A stretch of DNA of 64,000 nucleotides from Hymenobacter sp. J193. GTDB lineage: Bacteria; Bacteroidota; Bacteroidia; Cytophagales; Hymenobacteraceae. The notes beneath the pieces are model-generated. The model was not told the DNA's origin, made no database searches, and worked only from the letters and a program-made list of their open reading frames with translations. Each line of letters opens with the position of its first letter. The stretch's first letter is position 1. This document shows positions 43,238 to 51,628 of this stretch, in pieces. The stretch spans positions 4,363,001-4,427,000 of the forward strand of contig NZ_JAJONE010000001.1 of assembly GCF_024700075.1 (NCBI RefSeq), given 5' to 3'. The translations under genes and the position numbers were made by a program.

Positions 43238-45507
43238 TTAAACCTCTGTTTCCTCAGCCTTGGTTCGCTTCTGCTTTACTTTCACCTTCTTCACTTTGCC
43301 CTCCGTGGCGGAGCGAGAGGATTCAGTGGAGCTGCCTACCAGCGTCATTTCCTTGACCAGGTGGCCGGCACCGGCAAACTTATCCACTACGAACAGCATG
43401 TAGCGCACGTCGAGGGTGATGTTGCGCACCCGGTCGGGGTCGTACATGATGTCGGACATGGTACCCTCCCAGTTGCGGTCGAAGTTGGTGCCAATCAGTT
43501 CCCCGCGCCCGTTGATGACGGGCGAGCCGCTGTTGCCGCCCGTGGTATGGTTGGTAGCAATGAAGGCCACGGGCACGGTGCCCTTGTAGGCGTAGGGGCC
43601 GAAATCCTTGTTGCGGTAGAGCTCGGCCAACCGGGCCGGCACCTCAAACTCGGGGTTGGTGGGGTCGGCTTTTTCCATGATGCCGTCGAGGGTGGTGTAG
43701 AACTCGTAGCGGGTGCCGTCGGCGGGCTGGTAGCCGGCTACTTGCCCGTAGGCCACGCGCAGGGTGGAGTTGGCATCGGGGTAGAACTTACGCTGGGGCT
43801 GCTGCAGGCGCAGGCCCGCCACGTAGGTGCGCTGGAGAAGGGCAATGCTTTCCGTAGCCTTAGTATACGTGGGCAGCACCTGCTGGCGGTAGGTACTGAT
43901 AATGGCCGAGGCCAGCTGCACGGCCGGGTCCTGGCGCAGGGCGTCGGCTTTGCCCTGGGCTACTTCGGCCAGCACGGCCTGGGCGCCAGCCTCCGAGGTC
44001 AGGCGCGACTTCCCGTAGAGCTGCGCCACATACCCGGCCCAGCTGGCGGAGGTGGGGTGCTGCTGCCGCAGGGTTTGCACGGCGGGCGGCAGCAGGGCCG
44101 GGGGAGTGCCCTCGGCGTAGAGCGGGAGCAGGGCGGCGGCTACTTTCTGGTCGGTGGGGGCGCTGTAGTTGCGGAAGAAGCCAGTGGTGCCTTTCTGGGC
44201 TTTCTCCACGGCAGCCGTCAGCTCGCTGACCGGGACCTTCTTGTCGATGAGGTCCAGCAGCGGCAGCAGGGAGTTGGCGTAGCTGAGCAGCTCCACGCCC
44301 AAGGCGGCTTCCGTCACGTAGTCGCGGGCCAGGGTGTAGTCGCGGCCGGTGGCATAGTTTTTTTGCAACTCGGGCAGTAGACCCGCAAAGGCCGCCTTAC
44401 GCGCGTCGTCGCCGCCTTCGGCCCACAGCTGAAACTGCTGCTCCTGCTGCTGCTTCACGCGCACGGCATCGAGCTTGCGCAGGCCCCGGTTTTCGCCTAT
44501 CCACTTCTTCCAGTAGTTGGCCAGGCTGGCGTACTTAGCCGCGTACTGAATGCGCACCTTGTCGGACGACTGCATGTCGGCGGCCAGCACCTTCAGCTTG
44601 GCGTCGCGCACCTTTATTTTAGCTGGGTTCGACACGGAGTAGGTTTCATCCACGCCCCAGCTGGTGAGGTACTCGTTGGTGCGGCCCGGGAAGCCGAACA
44701 CCAGCGTGAAGTCACCGGGCTGCACGCCCGCCAGGGAAATGGGCAGGTGGTGGCGGGGCTTGAAGGGCTTGTTTTGGGGGAGTAGGGTGCGGGCCGGTTG
44801 TCGGGGCCGGCGTAGATGCGGAAGAGGCTGAAGTCGCCGGTGTGGCGGGGCCAGGCCCAGTTGTCGGTGTCGCCGCCAAACTTGCCGATGCTGCTCGGCG
44901 GAGCGCCTACCAGCCGCACGTCCTGGAATACCTCCGTTATGAACAGATAGTACTCGTTGCCGTTGAACATGGGCCGCACAAAGCTCTGGTAGTGCGTGCC
45001 CTGCACGGCGGCTTGGCTTACGCGCTGCATGTTCTGCTGCACCAGCAGCTCGCGCTGGGCTTCCAGGATGCCGGTGCTGGGCACGCCCGTGAGCACCTGC
45101 GCCGTCACGTCCTCCATGCGCACGATGAAAGTAGCCGTGAGGCCGGGGTTGGGCAGCTCCTGCTCCCGCGTCATGGCCCAGTAGCCGTTGGTGAGGTAGT
45201 CTTTCTCCACCGACGAATGGCTCTGAATCTGGCCGTAGCCACAGTGGTGGTTGGTGAGCAGCAGGCCCTCGGCGCTGATGATTTCGCCGGTGCAGCCGCC
45301 GCCAAACTGCACCACGGCATCTTTCAAACTGCCCTGGTTGACGGAGTAAATCTGCTCGGCGGTGAGCTTGAGGCCTTTTTTCTGCATGTCGGCCTCGTTG
45401 AGCTGCTTAAGCAGCAGCGGCAGCCACATGCCCTCGTCGGCGCGGGCGCCGGAGAAGGACGTTACAAGAGTGAGGGCCAGCAAAGCCAGCCGGTTACGAA
45501 GAAGCAT
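43238..45507 (-). pseudogene. S46-family dipeptidyl peptidase (DPP11-like), frameshifted
   Basis: Periplasmic serine exopeptidase of family S46. Signal peptide at the start (LLALTLVTSFSGARA). Catalytic His in LLLTNHHCGYGQIQ, Ser in TTGGNSGSPVINGRGELIG. Eighteen residues after the catalytic Ser is Arg (FDRNWEG), the position where DPP11 (Asp/Glu-specific) has Arg and DPP7 has Gly. Reading from 45507 leaves the true frame near plus 44772-44780 (TTTTGGGGG); the rest, from NKPFKPRHHLPISL, continues in another frame to 43238. One added base restores 756 residues, a normal family length. Sequencing error is possible. Confidence 0.87.
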
Positions 45508-45600
45508 TGGGGGCGTAAAAAGGGGAGTGGGTGGAAAACAGGACGCAAAAATACCTAGGTGGCTGCTGGCAAATGGGTTTTTTTGCAGGATTGTTCAACG

Positions 45601-45634
45601 CAAAACGCCCGGCCATTATCGGCCGGGCGTTTTG
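45601..45634. terminator. Bidirectional intrinsic terminator
   Basis: Perfect 14-bp stem CAAAACGCCCGGCC around ATTATC, then GTTTTT. It lies between the YkvA gene and the S46 gene, both on the minus strand. Confidence 0.85.
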
Positions 45635-45678
45635 GTTTTTCGTGGCATACGTCCACAGTTGAACAACTAAAAGCCAAC

Positions 45679-46200
45679 TTACGAATGGCCTAGCTCGGCC
45701 ACGGCGGGGCCGTTCTGGGCGTTGGTGTTGGAGGCTTTGGGGGTGCGGGAAGCGGCCGGAATATCGTCGGTTTCCTCATCGGCGTGGGTTTTCTCCCACT
45801 CCCGGAAGCGGGTGATTTCACCCTGAAACTTCTCCACAAACCAGCTCAGCAAAGCCAGATCATCCAGAAAACCTACCACCGGAATAAAGTCTGGCACTAA
45901 GTCCACGGGGGAGAGAGTGTAGAGCAGCACGCCCAGCGCCGACACAATGGTGCCGGTGTCAATTTGCCGGTAGTCGCCGCTCACGTAGTTGCGCACGAGG
46001 CGCACCACGGTGCGGGCCACATCGAAAAGCTGGCGGAATTTGTTGTCGCCGCTGTCCTTGCTGGCCAGCTTGTTGGCTACTTCGTTCAGCACCAGCACCA
46101 CCTTGAAGGGACGGCCCAGCAGCTTGCCGGCGCGGTTGAGGAACACGCTGAACAGCGCGTTTTTGGAAATGGAAAAGCCTTTGTCGAGCATGGAAGCCAT
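45679..46200 (-). CDS. YkvA family (DUF1232) membrane protein
   Basis: 173 residues. The DUF1232 core is clear: LGVLLYTLSPVDLVPDFIPVVGFLDDLALLSWFV (about 90-123), a hydrophobic hairpin with conserved SPVDLVPDFIP. A basic N-terminal helix and an acidic disordered tail (DEETDDIPAASR) flank it. Function of the family is unknown. It lies just downstream of the YdcF-like gene, about 70 bp apart, same strand. Confidence 0.85.
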   Translation of the reverse strand: MASMLDKGFSISKNALFSVFLNRAGKLLGRPFKVVLVLNEVANKLASKDSGDNKFRQLFDVARTVVRLVRNYVSGDYRQIDTGTIVSALGVLLYTLSPVDLVPDFIPVVGFLDDLALLSWFVEKFQGEITRFREWEKTHADEETDDIPAASRTPKASNTNAQNGPAVAELGHS

Positions 46201-46271
46201 ATGCGCAGGGAGTTAGGGATGAGCCCGGTGTACGCTCCACGCTCGGCTCGTGTTGTCGTAGAAAGCGCCAC

Positions 46272-46847
46272 TTAGCCCAATAGGTAGGCGTAATAAGCCA
46301 GAAACTCCCGTATCAGAGCGTATCCGTCGCGCCACTCGTAGTAATCGGCGTGGGCAGCGTATACTACTGGTATACCTTGTCGCCGTAGCATGAGCTTGGT
46401 GCGGGAAAGGTGGAAAAACTGCGACACCACCAGCGCCGACCCAAACCGGCGCTGCCGGGCCAACTGAGCAAAGTTGCGGGCCGTCGCCAGCGTGTTGTTG
46501 CCCTGGTTATCGACTATAATGGCGGCTGCCGGCACCCCCTGGCGCACGAGGTACCGCTGCATGACGGTGCCTTCCCAATGCCCTTCTTTGCCCAGGCCGC
46601 CGCTCACGAAAATAGTGGCGCTACTTCCTGCTCTATATAATGCCAGGGCTTTATCGAGGCGGGCTTTCAAGCGGGGTGATAAGGAACCATCGGCGTTGAC
46701 GGTGTTGCCCGGTACCACCATACAGTCGGCGGGGCGGCTGGTGTCGGTAAGGCCATCAACCGTGATAATGGCGGTATGGAGCAGAAACCAGCAAGCCAGC
46801 AACCCCAGGCCAAGGCTGAGCCAGCGTTTCGTTGTGCGTAGGGCCAA
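46272..46847 (-). CDS. YdcF-like DUF218 protein
   Basis: 191-residue DUF218 (SanA/YdcF-type) protein with a single N-terminal membrane helix (LSLGLGLLACWFLLHTAIITV). The domain carries ADCMVVPGNTVNADG, ATIFVSGGLGKEGHWEG, NNTLATARNFAQLA and VVSQFFHLSRTKLML, the usual DUF218 blocks. These proteins are linked to envelope integrity and bind nucleotide-like ligands; the reaction is unknown. No ATG fits; an in-frame stop lies 18 bases upstream, so the TTG at 46847 is the likely start. Confidence 0.82.
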   Translation of the reverse strand: MALRTTKRWLSLGLGLLACWFLLHTAIITVDGLTDTSRPADCMVVPGNTVNADGSLSPRLKARLDKALALYRAGSSATIFVSGGLGKEGHWEGTVMQRYLVRQGVPAAAIIVDNQGNNTLATARNFAQLARQRRFGSALVVSQFFHLSRTKLMLRRQGIPVVYAAHADYYEWRDGYALIREFLAYYAYLLG

Positions 46848-46914
46848 AGGGAAGCGGGAAATTTAGAAGCGAGGAAGACACCCGAAAATTACGGCTTTCC
46901 TGTACTTTCGCTCC

Positions 46915-47442
46915 ATGAGCACACCCCTGGCCCGCCCCGCCGCCGACGAATACGCGCCGTACTACCATACCTACGTGCGCCTGGTAGAGGACCCCTTCCG
47001 CCAGCTGCGCGAGCAGCCCATCCAACTGCGCCAGCTGCTGGCCTCACTCACCGACGAGCAAAGCCTTCTGCGCTACGCGCCCGGCAAGTGGAGCATCAAG
47101 GAAAGCCTCGTCCACATGATCGATACGGAGCGCATTTTCGCCTACCGCGCCCTGCGCATCGCCCGCGGCGACACCACGGCCCTGCCCGGCTTCGAGCAGA
47201 ACGACTACGTGCCCGCCTCCGGCGCCGACGACCGGCCACTAAGCAGCATCCTGACCGAATACGACGCGGTGCGCGCCGCCACGCTGAGCTTGCTGGAATC
47301 GTTGCGGCCCCAGGACTTTGAGCGGCGCGGCACGGCCAGCAACAACCCGGTAAGTGTGCGGGCAATGGCGTATATTTTGGCCGGCCACGAAGCCCACCAC
47401 CTGGGCATTCTGCAGGAGCGGTACCTGCCGCTGCTGGCGTAG
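46915..47442 (+). CDS. DinB-family (DinB_2) putative metalloenzyme
   Basis: 175-residue four-helix bundle of the DinB/YfiT superfamily. The metal-binding His triad is visible: His in ESLVHMIDTER (about 64) and the pair in LAGHEAHHLGILQERYL (about 158-162). Many members are thiol-dependent S-transferases; substrate unknown. A TACTTTCG sequence at 46903-46910, 4 bases before the ATG, may be its -7 element. Confidence 0.85.
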   Translation: MSTPLARPAADEYAPYYHTYVRLVEDPFRQLREQPIQLRQLLASLTDEQSLLRYAPGKWSIKESLVHMIDTERIFAYRALRIARGDTTALPGFEQNDYVPASGADDRPLSSILTEYDAVRAATLSLLESLRPQDFERRGTASNNPVSVRAMAYILAGHEAHHLGILQERYLPLLA

Positions 47443-47521
47443 CCAAACCGCCCGCAACACAACACTGGCGCCGAAAAGCGCGTTAACCCCCACGTACACC
47501 TTCCTTTTACTTCCTACTACT

Positions 47522-47638
47522 ATGGCCAAAGCCCAAGACGCCCGCAAAGAGAAAAAGAAAGAGTCAACCAAGACGGAAAAAGAAAAGAAAGCCGCCAAGG
47601 ACGAGAAAAAAGTCGCCCGCGCCCGCAAGCAGGAGTAG
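47522..47638 (+). CDS. Small Lys/Glu-rich protein
   Basis: 38 residues, about half Lys, Glu or Asp (MAKAQDARKEKKKESTK...), with no hydrophobic core, so probably disordered. ATG at 47522, stop followed within 10 bases by a strong terminator, which argues it is a real gene. Similar very basic short proteins occur in Hymenobacter relatives, from memory. Role unknown; nucleic-acid binding is possible. Confidence 0.55.
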   Translation: MAKAQDARKEKKKESTKTEKEKKAAKDEKKVARARKQE

Positions 47639-47645
47639 CACCACG

Positions 47646-47684
47646 GCAGCCCGAGTATCGAAAGGTATTCGGGCTGCTTTTTTA
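47646..47684 (+). terminator. Intrinsic terminator
   Basis: 14-bp stem GCAGCCCGAGTATC, loop GAAA, then TTTTTTA. Confidence 0.88.
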
Positions 47685-47696
47685 TGGCTAGACCTA

Positions 47697-48134
47697 ATGA
47701 AAATACCAGAAAATTCAGCAGAGTTAAAAGACGCAATAGTTATTTCTGCAACGCTCTACCCGACTTTAAGTAAGCTACGGGAACGACAATTGCTTTTCGT
47801 TTTACGCGCAGTTCCAGATGAAATAGTAGTCGAAGGTATTATTCAGGTATTCGAATTAGGCAGTGATACGGAGGTGTCCTTTATCCAACAGGAAATAGCT
47901 GGGAATATACTTTCGGCACGCAAACCAGCCACAATCCAATCGGTTTCTTCCGTTGTCAAAAGGTGCTTGAATAACTGGAATAAGAGTATTGAGCAATTGC
48001 CTCTTTGGCTTGTGTCTGCATTTGGCAGTTCAGAAATTAAAGCGGCATTTGGAGCGCTTGAGAAAAGTAATTTAACCCAGGTAGAAAGAGAAAACCTGGT
48101 TACGATGAAATGGTGGTTAGCTGCTAAAATATAG
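47697..48134 (+). CDS. Hypothetical low-GC protein
   Basis: 145-residue soluble helical protein starting with the ATG at 47697 (MKIPENSAELKDAIV). No motif or family recognised. Its base composition is markedly AT-richer than the genes on both sides, so it may have been acquired. Placed directly after a terminator and convergent with the AlbA_2 gene. Confidence 0.6.
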   Translation: MKIPENSAELKDAIVISATLYPTLSKLRERQLLFVLRAVPDEIVVEGIIQVFELGSDTEVSFIQQEIAGNILSARKPATIQSVSSVVKRCLNNWNKSIEQLPLWLVSAFGSSEIKAAFGALEKSNLTQVERENLVTMKWWLAAKI

Positions 48135-48142
48135 CAGCCCAC

Positions 48143-48772
48143 TCACAGCGTATAGTACACCTCTTTTTCCTTGTCGTGGTGCTTGATGTAGCCGTGCAGC
48201 GTGAGTTTGATGAGGGTGCGGAAGGCCCGGCGCTTGCCCAGATTCAGCAGCTTCATGTACTGCGCCAGCGTGATGCGCGGGTGCTGCCGCAGGTAGTCCA
48301 GCACGGCCAGCTCCTCCTTGTCGAGCGGCAGCCGCTCCAGCCGCGGGGCGGCGGGCTCCTGGCGCTCCAAAGCTTTTTCGGTGAGTTGACTGGTTTGCAC
48401 GCTTTCGTCATGCACCCGCACGTAGGCCCGCCAGTCGCCCTCGGCCACCTGGGCCCGGTGTGGCTTGTCCTGGCTTTCGGGCACCGTCACCACCACTACC
48501 ACGCGGCCATCTTCCTCCACCTCCCGGAAGCGCAGTTCCAGCGGTGGGTCGATAAAGTGGCGGGATGCTTCGCGTAGCTGATACATTTCCTCTTCGGCAT
48601 CGCGCACGCCCACAATGCGGCCGTCATCATCCACCCCCACCAGCACCCGGCCGCCGTGGGTGTTGGCCAGCGAGGCCAGCGTGCGGGCAATGCGGGTGGG
48701 GTGGGTGGTGCGCTTCTTGAATTCCAGCCGCTCGCCCTCGCCCTGCCGGATCAGTTCCTGCAACTCTGTCAT
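48143..48772 (-). CDS. AlbA_2 (Schlafen-like) domain protein with C-terminal winged helix
   Basis: 209 residues. The N-terminal AlbA_2 domain has EGERLEFKKR (about 12-21) and ANTHGGRVLVGVDDDGRIVGV (about 36-57), its putative nucleotide-binding signature. The C-terminus (ELAVLDYLRQHPRITLAQYMKLLNLGKRRAFRTLIKL) looks like a winged helix. Such proteins are often DNA-binding regulators, and some act in defence; neither role is proved here. Confidence 0.8.
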   Translation of the reverse strand: MTELQELIRQGEGERLEFKKRTTHPTRIARTLASLANTHGGRVLVGVDDDGRIVGVRDAEEEMYQLREASRHFIDPPLELRFREVEEDGRVVVVVTVPESQDKPHRAQVAEGDWRAYVRVHDESVQTSQLTEKALERQEPAAPRLERLPLDKEELAVLDYLRQHPRITLAQYMKLLNLGKRRAFRTLIKLTLHGYIKHHDKEKEVYYTL

Positions 48773-48800
48773 CTGGTTAAATGGCTGGGTGGTTGTCTTG

Positions 48801-48911
48801 TTGAATGGCTAAAGAGTTTTTAGGCTAAATGGCGGCAGTGTTTTGTTCCCGCTTGCTCTACGTTTGCTTGGACTTATAGCCCCTAAATCATTTAATCAGA
48901 TAGCCATTCAA
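48801..48911. repeat. Inverted repeat around TTGAATGGCTA
   Basis: Exact 11-bp arms at 48801-48811 and 48901-48911, embedded in looser GTTAAATGG/GTTGAATGG similarity. The right arm overlaps the stop codon of the SDR gene. Nothing else is seen in this gap. Confidence 0.45.
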
Positions 48912-49792
48912 CCCGCTACCCCGGTTTCCTCCGCCGAAATGCGCCAGAGGCGGAAGGCTTCGGCGCGGTTGCCGGCGCGCTCGGCAAAGCGGCCGGGGCG
49001 GCTGTTTTTAAAGTACTGCCCACTTACGCGAGTTACTTCCGGAGACGTGGCCAGGTATACCGTGGTGCGGGCCCCGTGCTCCGGCGACACCAGCAAAGGC
49101 TTGGCCATCCACCACAACGTGCGCATCAACCGGGGCGCGCCCGGGTGCATCAGGCCCGTATCTACCAGGCCCGGGTGCAGGCAGTTAGCCGTAATGTTGG
49201 TCAGGTCGAGGCGATGCGCCAGCTCGTTGGTGAACAGGATGTTGGCCAGCTTGGAGTCGCAGTAAGCCGTGATGCCGCTGTAGCGGCTGCGGGCGTTGCG
49301 AACTTCCTGCGAGGCTTCAATCTGCCCCAGCCAGTGCGCCTCCGAGGCCACGTTGATGATACGCCCCTGGGGTGCGGCCAGCAGGAGCGGCAGCAAGTGG
49401 TTGGTAAGCACGAAAGGCGCCAAGTGGTTGGTTGCCCAGCTCAACTCGTGCCCTTCCGCCGTGATGGTGTGCTTCCCACCCATAATACCGGCATTGTTGA
49501 TGAGCACATCCAGGTGCCCGTGGCGGCGCGTTACTTCCTCGGCCAGCTGCTGTACCTCACTCAGCAATGACAGGTCGGCCACCAGCACCTCGGCACTGGC
49601 GCCCGCGGCAGCTCCGGCCTGCTGCACCTCGGCCAGGGTGGCGGCCAGCTTCTGCGGGTTGCGGCCCACAAGCAGCAGGTGGGCGCCCCGGCGGGCCAGC
49701 TCCCGGGCCGTGGCCGAACCCAGTCCGCCGGTAGCGCCGGTAAGCAGCACGGTTTTGCCGCGCATGGAAAAATCGGGGGCAGGGGCCGCCAT
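48908..49792 (-). CDS. SDR oxidoreductase, retinol-dehydrogenase-like
   Basis: 294-residue classical SDR. LLTGATGGLGSATARELARRG (cofactor loop, about 15-34), VLINNAGIMGG (about 95-105), INVASEAHW (catalytic Ser region) and YCDSKLANILF (catalytic YxxxK, about 181) are all present. The pattern resembles the retinol dehydrogenase/protochlorophyllide reductase-like branch; the substrate is unknown. ATG at 49792. It stands alone. Confidence 0.87.
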   Translation of the reverse strand: MAAPAPDFSMRGKTVLLTGATGGLGSATARELARRGAHLLLVGRNPQKLAATLAEVQQAGAAAGASAEVLVADLSLLSEVQQLAEEVTRRHGHLDVLINNAGIMGGKHTITAEGHELSWATNHLAPFVLTNHLLPLLLAAPQGRIINVASEAHWLGQIEASQEVRNARSRYSGITAYCDSKLANILFTNELAHRLDLTNITANCLHPGLVDTGLMHPGAPRLMRTLWWMAKPLLVSPEHGARTTVYLATSPEVTRVSGQYFKNSRPGRFAERAGNRAEAFRLWRISAEETGVAG

Positions 49793-49892
49793 CAGAACAA
49801 AAAACTAAAAGGGGAGAGGCAGCCGCACTGGCCGCTTCAGACTTAAACGGGTAAACCGCTGCCCGGTGTTGTAGTTTGGCAGGGCAGCAAAC

Positions 49893-49926
49893 AAAAATGC
49901 CGCCCCAGGCAGGGCGGCATTTCTTT
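49893..49926. terminator. Intrinsic terminator after the DUF3127 gene
   Basis: Stem AAATGCCGCCC / GGGCGGCATTT with a 6-base loop; a T-rich tail on the plus strand and a matching A-rich side for the minus-strand gene. Confidence 0.7.
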
Positions 49927-49952
49927 TCTTGGTTTGCTTCCGAAGCTGTTGC

Positions 49953-50372
49953 TTAGAAAGGCAGGTCGTTGTCGTCGTCCGAAGCAATGGGCGCCGAGGG
50001 CTGGGCCCGCAGGCTGGGGTTCTGATTGGCAGCAGCCGGACGAGGTGCGGCTTGCTGGTAGCTGCCACCACCCTGAGGTGCGGCGGCGCCGCCAGCGGCT
50101 GCGTCAATTTTCCAGGCTTCCAGGTTGGTGAAGTACAGCATCTGGCCGTTCTTATTGAAGCCGCGGCCGCGCAGGTTGAAGGTTACCTTCACCTCGTCGC
50201 CGACGCGGTATTGGTCGATGAGGGCAGTTTTATCCTGTACCAGTTGGAACTTGATATGCTCAGGGTACTGGCCATCTACAACTTCCAGCACGAACTCGCG
50301 CTTGCGGAATTTCTCGCTCACCTGCTGTTCGTCGAAGATTTCGTGCAGGCGGCCGGTAGCATCGTAAGCCAT
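49953..50372 (-). CDS. DUF3127 protein with an SSB-like C-terminal tail
   Basis: 139 residues. The first 90 form the DUF3127 domain, an OB-fold-like beta barrel (FRKREFVLEVVDGQYPEHIKFQLVQDK, YRVGDEVKVTFNLRGRGF, LYFTNLEAWKI). A Gly/Ala/Pro/Gln linker leads to an acidic end, SDDDNDLPF, which closely resembles the DDDLPF tip by which SSB recruits repair proteins. A role in binding single-stranded DNA or joining SSB partners is inferred, not shown. -7 element TAGGTTTG lies upstream. Confidence 0.82.
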   Translation of the reverse strand: MAYDATGRLHEIFDEQQVSEKFRKREFVLEVVDGQYPEHIKFQLVQDKTALIDQYRVGDEVKVTFNLRGRGFNKNGQMLYFTNLEAWKIDAAAGGAAAPQGGGSYQQAAPRPAAANQNPSLRAQPSAPIASDDDNDLPF

Positions 50373-50406
50373 AGGAGAGAATAGTTTGGGGCGTGAAACA
50401 GTATGT

Positions 50407-50414
50407 CAAACCTA
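50407..50414 (-). promoter_or_regulatory. -7 element for the DUF3127 gene
   Basis: TAGGTTTG on the minus strand, an exact TAnnTTTG, 34 bases before the ATG at 50372. Confidence 0.4.
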
Positions 50415-50476
50415 CGAAAAAAAACGCGGTTAGGCTAGCGCCGACTGCCTTTCGGCCGCCAGTCGGCTGCCTTTCT

Positions 50477-50484
50477 TAGCTTTG
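50477..50484 (+). promoter_or_regulatory. -7 element for the isoaspartyl peptidase gene
   Basis: TAGCTTTG, an exact TAnnTTTG, 34 bases before the ATG at 50519. Confidence 0.4.
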
Positions 50485-50518
50485 TGTTTTCTCTTACCTC
50501 CGAAGATTTTTCCTGCTG

Positions 50519-51535
50519 ATGATTCCACCTATTGCCCTGGCCCTGCACGGCGGCGCCGGCACCATTTCGCCCGCCCTCATGACGCCGGAAAAAGAGCAGG
50601 CCTACCAGCAGGCCCTGCGCGAGGCCACGGAAATCGGCTACGCCGTGCTGGCGCGGGGCGGCTCCGCCCTCGATGCCGTGGAGCTGGCTGTGCGCAGCCT
50701 CGAAGACTGCCCCTTGTTTAATGCGGGCCGGGGTGCCGTCTTCACCCACGAAGGCCACCACGAAATGGATGCCGCCCTCATGGATGGCCGCAACCGCGCC
50801 GCCGGGGCCGTGGCCGGGGTGCGCACTGTGCAGAACCCCATCCGGGCTGCCCGCCTGGTAATGGAGAAAACCGACCATGTGCTGCTGGCTTACCCCGGCG
50901 CCGACGAACTGGCCCGGGAGTATGGCCTGGCTACCCAGCCCGAAGAATACTTTTTCACCCAGCACCGCTACGACCAGCTGCAGGAGGCCTTGCGCGAAGG
51001 CCGCATGCGCCTCGACCACAGCCAGGCCCTGCCCAACGCTACCGTTCCCGGCGAAACGCCCGCGACGCCTGCCCCGCTAGCCGAGCCGGCAGCTTTCGTG
51101 AGCGAAGACCCCAAAAGGAAAATGGGCACCGTGGGCGCCGTGGCCCGCGACGCGCAGGGCCACCTGGCCGCCGCTACCAGCACCGGCGGCATGACCAACA
51201 AGCGCTACTCCCGCATCGGCGACTCGCCCATCATCGGGGCTGGCACCTTCGCCGACGACCGTACCTGCGCCATCAGCTGCACCGGCCACGGGGAGTTTTT
51301 TCTGCGCGCCATGGTGGCCCACGATATCAGCTGCCTGATGGAGTACCGGGGGCTGAGTCTGGCCGAAGCCTGCCGCGTGGTAGTGCACGACAAGCTGGCG
51401 CCCATCGGTGGGGAAGGCGGCCTGGTGGCCGTAGATGCGGCCGGCAACGTGGCGCTGCCCTTCAACTCGGAGGGCATGTACCGCGCCAGCCGTACCGCTG
51501 CCGCGCCCCTGTACGTGGGCATCTACCGAGACTAG
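50519..51535 (+). CDS. Isoaspartyl peptidase / L-asparaginase (Ntn hydrolase)
   Basis: 338-residue plant-type asparaginase that matures by self-cleavage. ALHGGAGTI near the N-terminus and the cleavage/catalytic site at KMGTVGAVARD (Thr is the nucleophile, about residue 203), followed by ATSTGGMTNKRYSRIGDSPIIGAGTFAD, are all intact. It hydrolyses beta-aspartyl dipeptides and asparagine. The convergent neighbour is a cyanophycinase, whose product, beta-Asp-Arg, is a known substrate of this family. The two share a terminator. Confidence 0.92.
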   Translation: MIPPIALALHGGAGTISPALMTPEKEQAYQQALREATEIGYAVLARGGSALDAVELAVRSLEDCPLFNAGRGAVFTHEGHHEMDAALMDGRNRAAGAVAGVRTVQNPIRAARLVMEKTDHVLLAYPGADELAREYGLATQPEEYFFTQHRYDQLQEALREGRMRLDHSQALPNATVPGETPATPAPLAEPAAFVSEDPKRKMGTVGAVARDAQGHLAAATSTGGMTNKRYSRIGDSPIIGAGTFADDRTCAISCTGHGEFFLRAMVAHDISCLMEYRGLSLAEACRVVVHDKLAPIGGEGGLVAVDAAGNVALPFNSEGMYRASRTAAAPLYVGIYRD

Positions 51536-51572
51536 CTACTCCTTATATATAGGTGTGCAAAACGACGCGCAC

Positions 51573-51611
51573 AAAAAATGCGGGCTTCCCACCGGAAAGC
51601 CCGCATTTTTT
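51573..51611. terminator. Bidirectional terminator between convergent genes
   Basis: Stem AAAAAATGCGGGCTT and complement AAGCCCGCATTTTTT around a short loop; T-runs on both strands. Confidence 0.88.
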
Positions 51612-51628
51612 GTGGAGCCACAAGTCGA

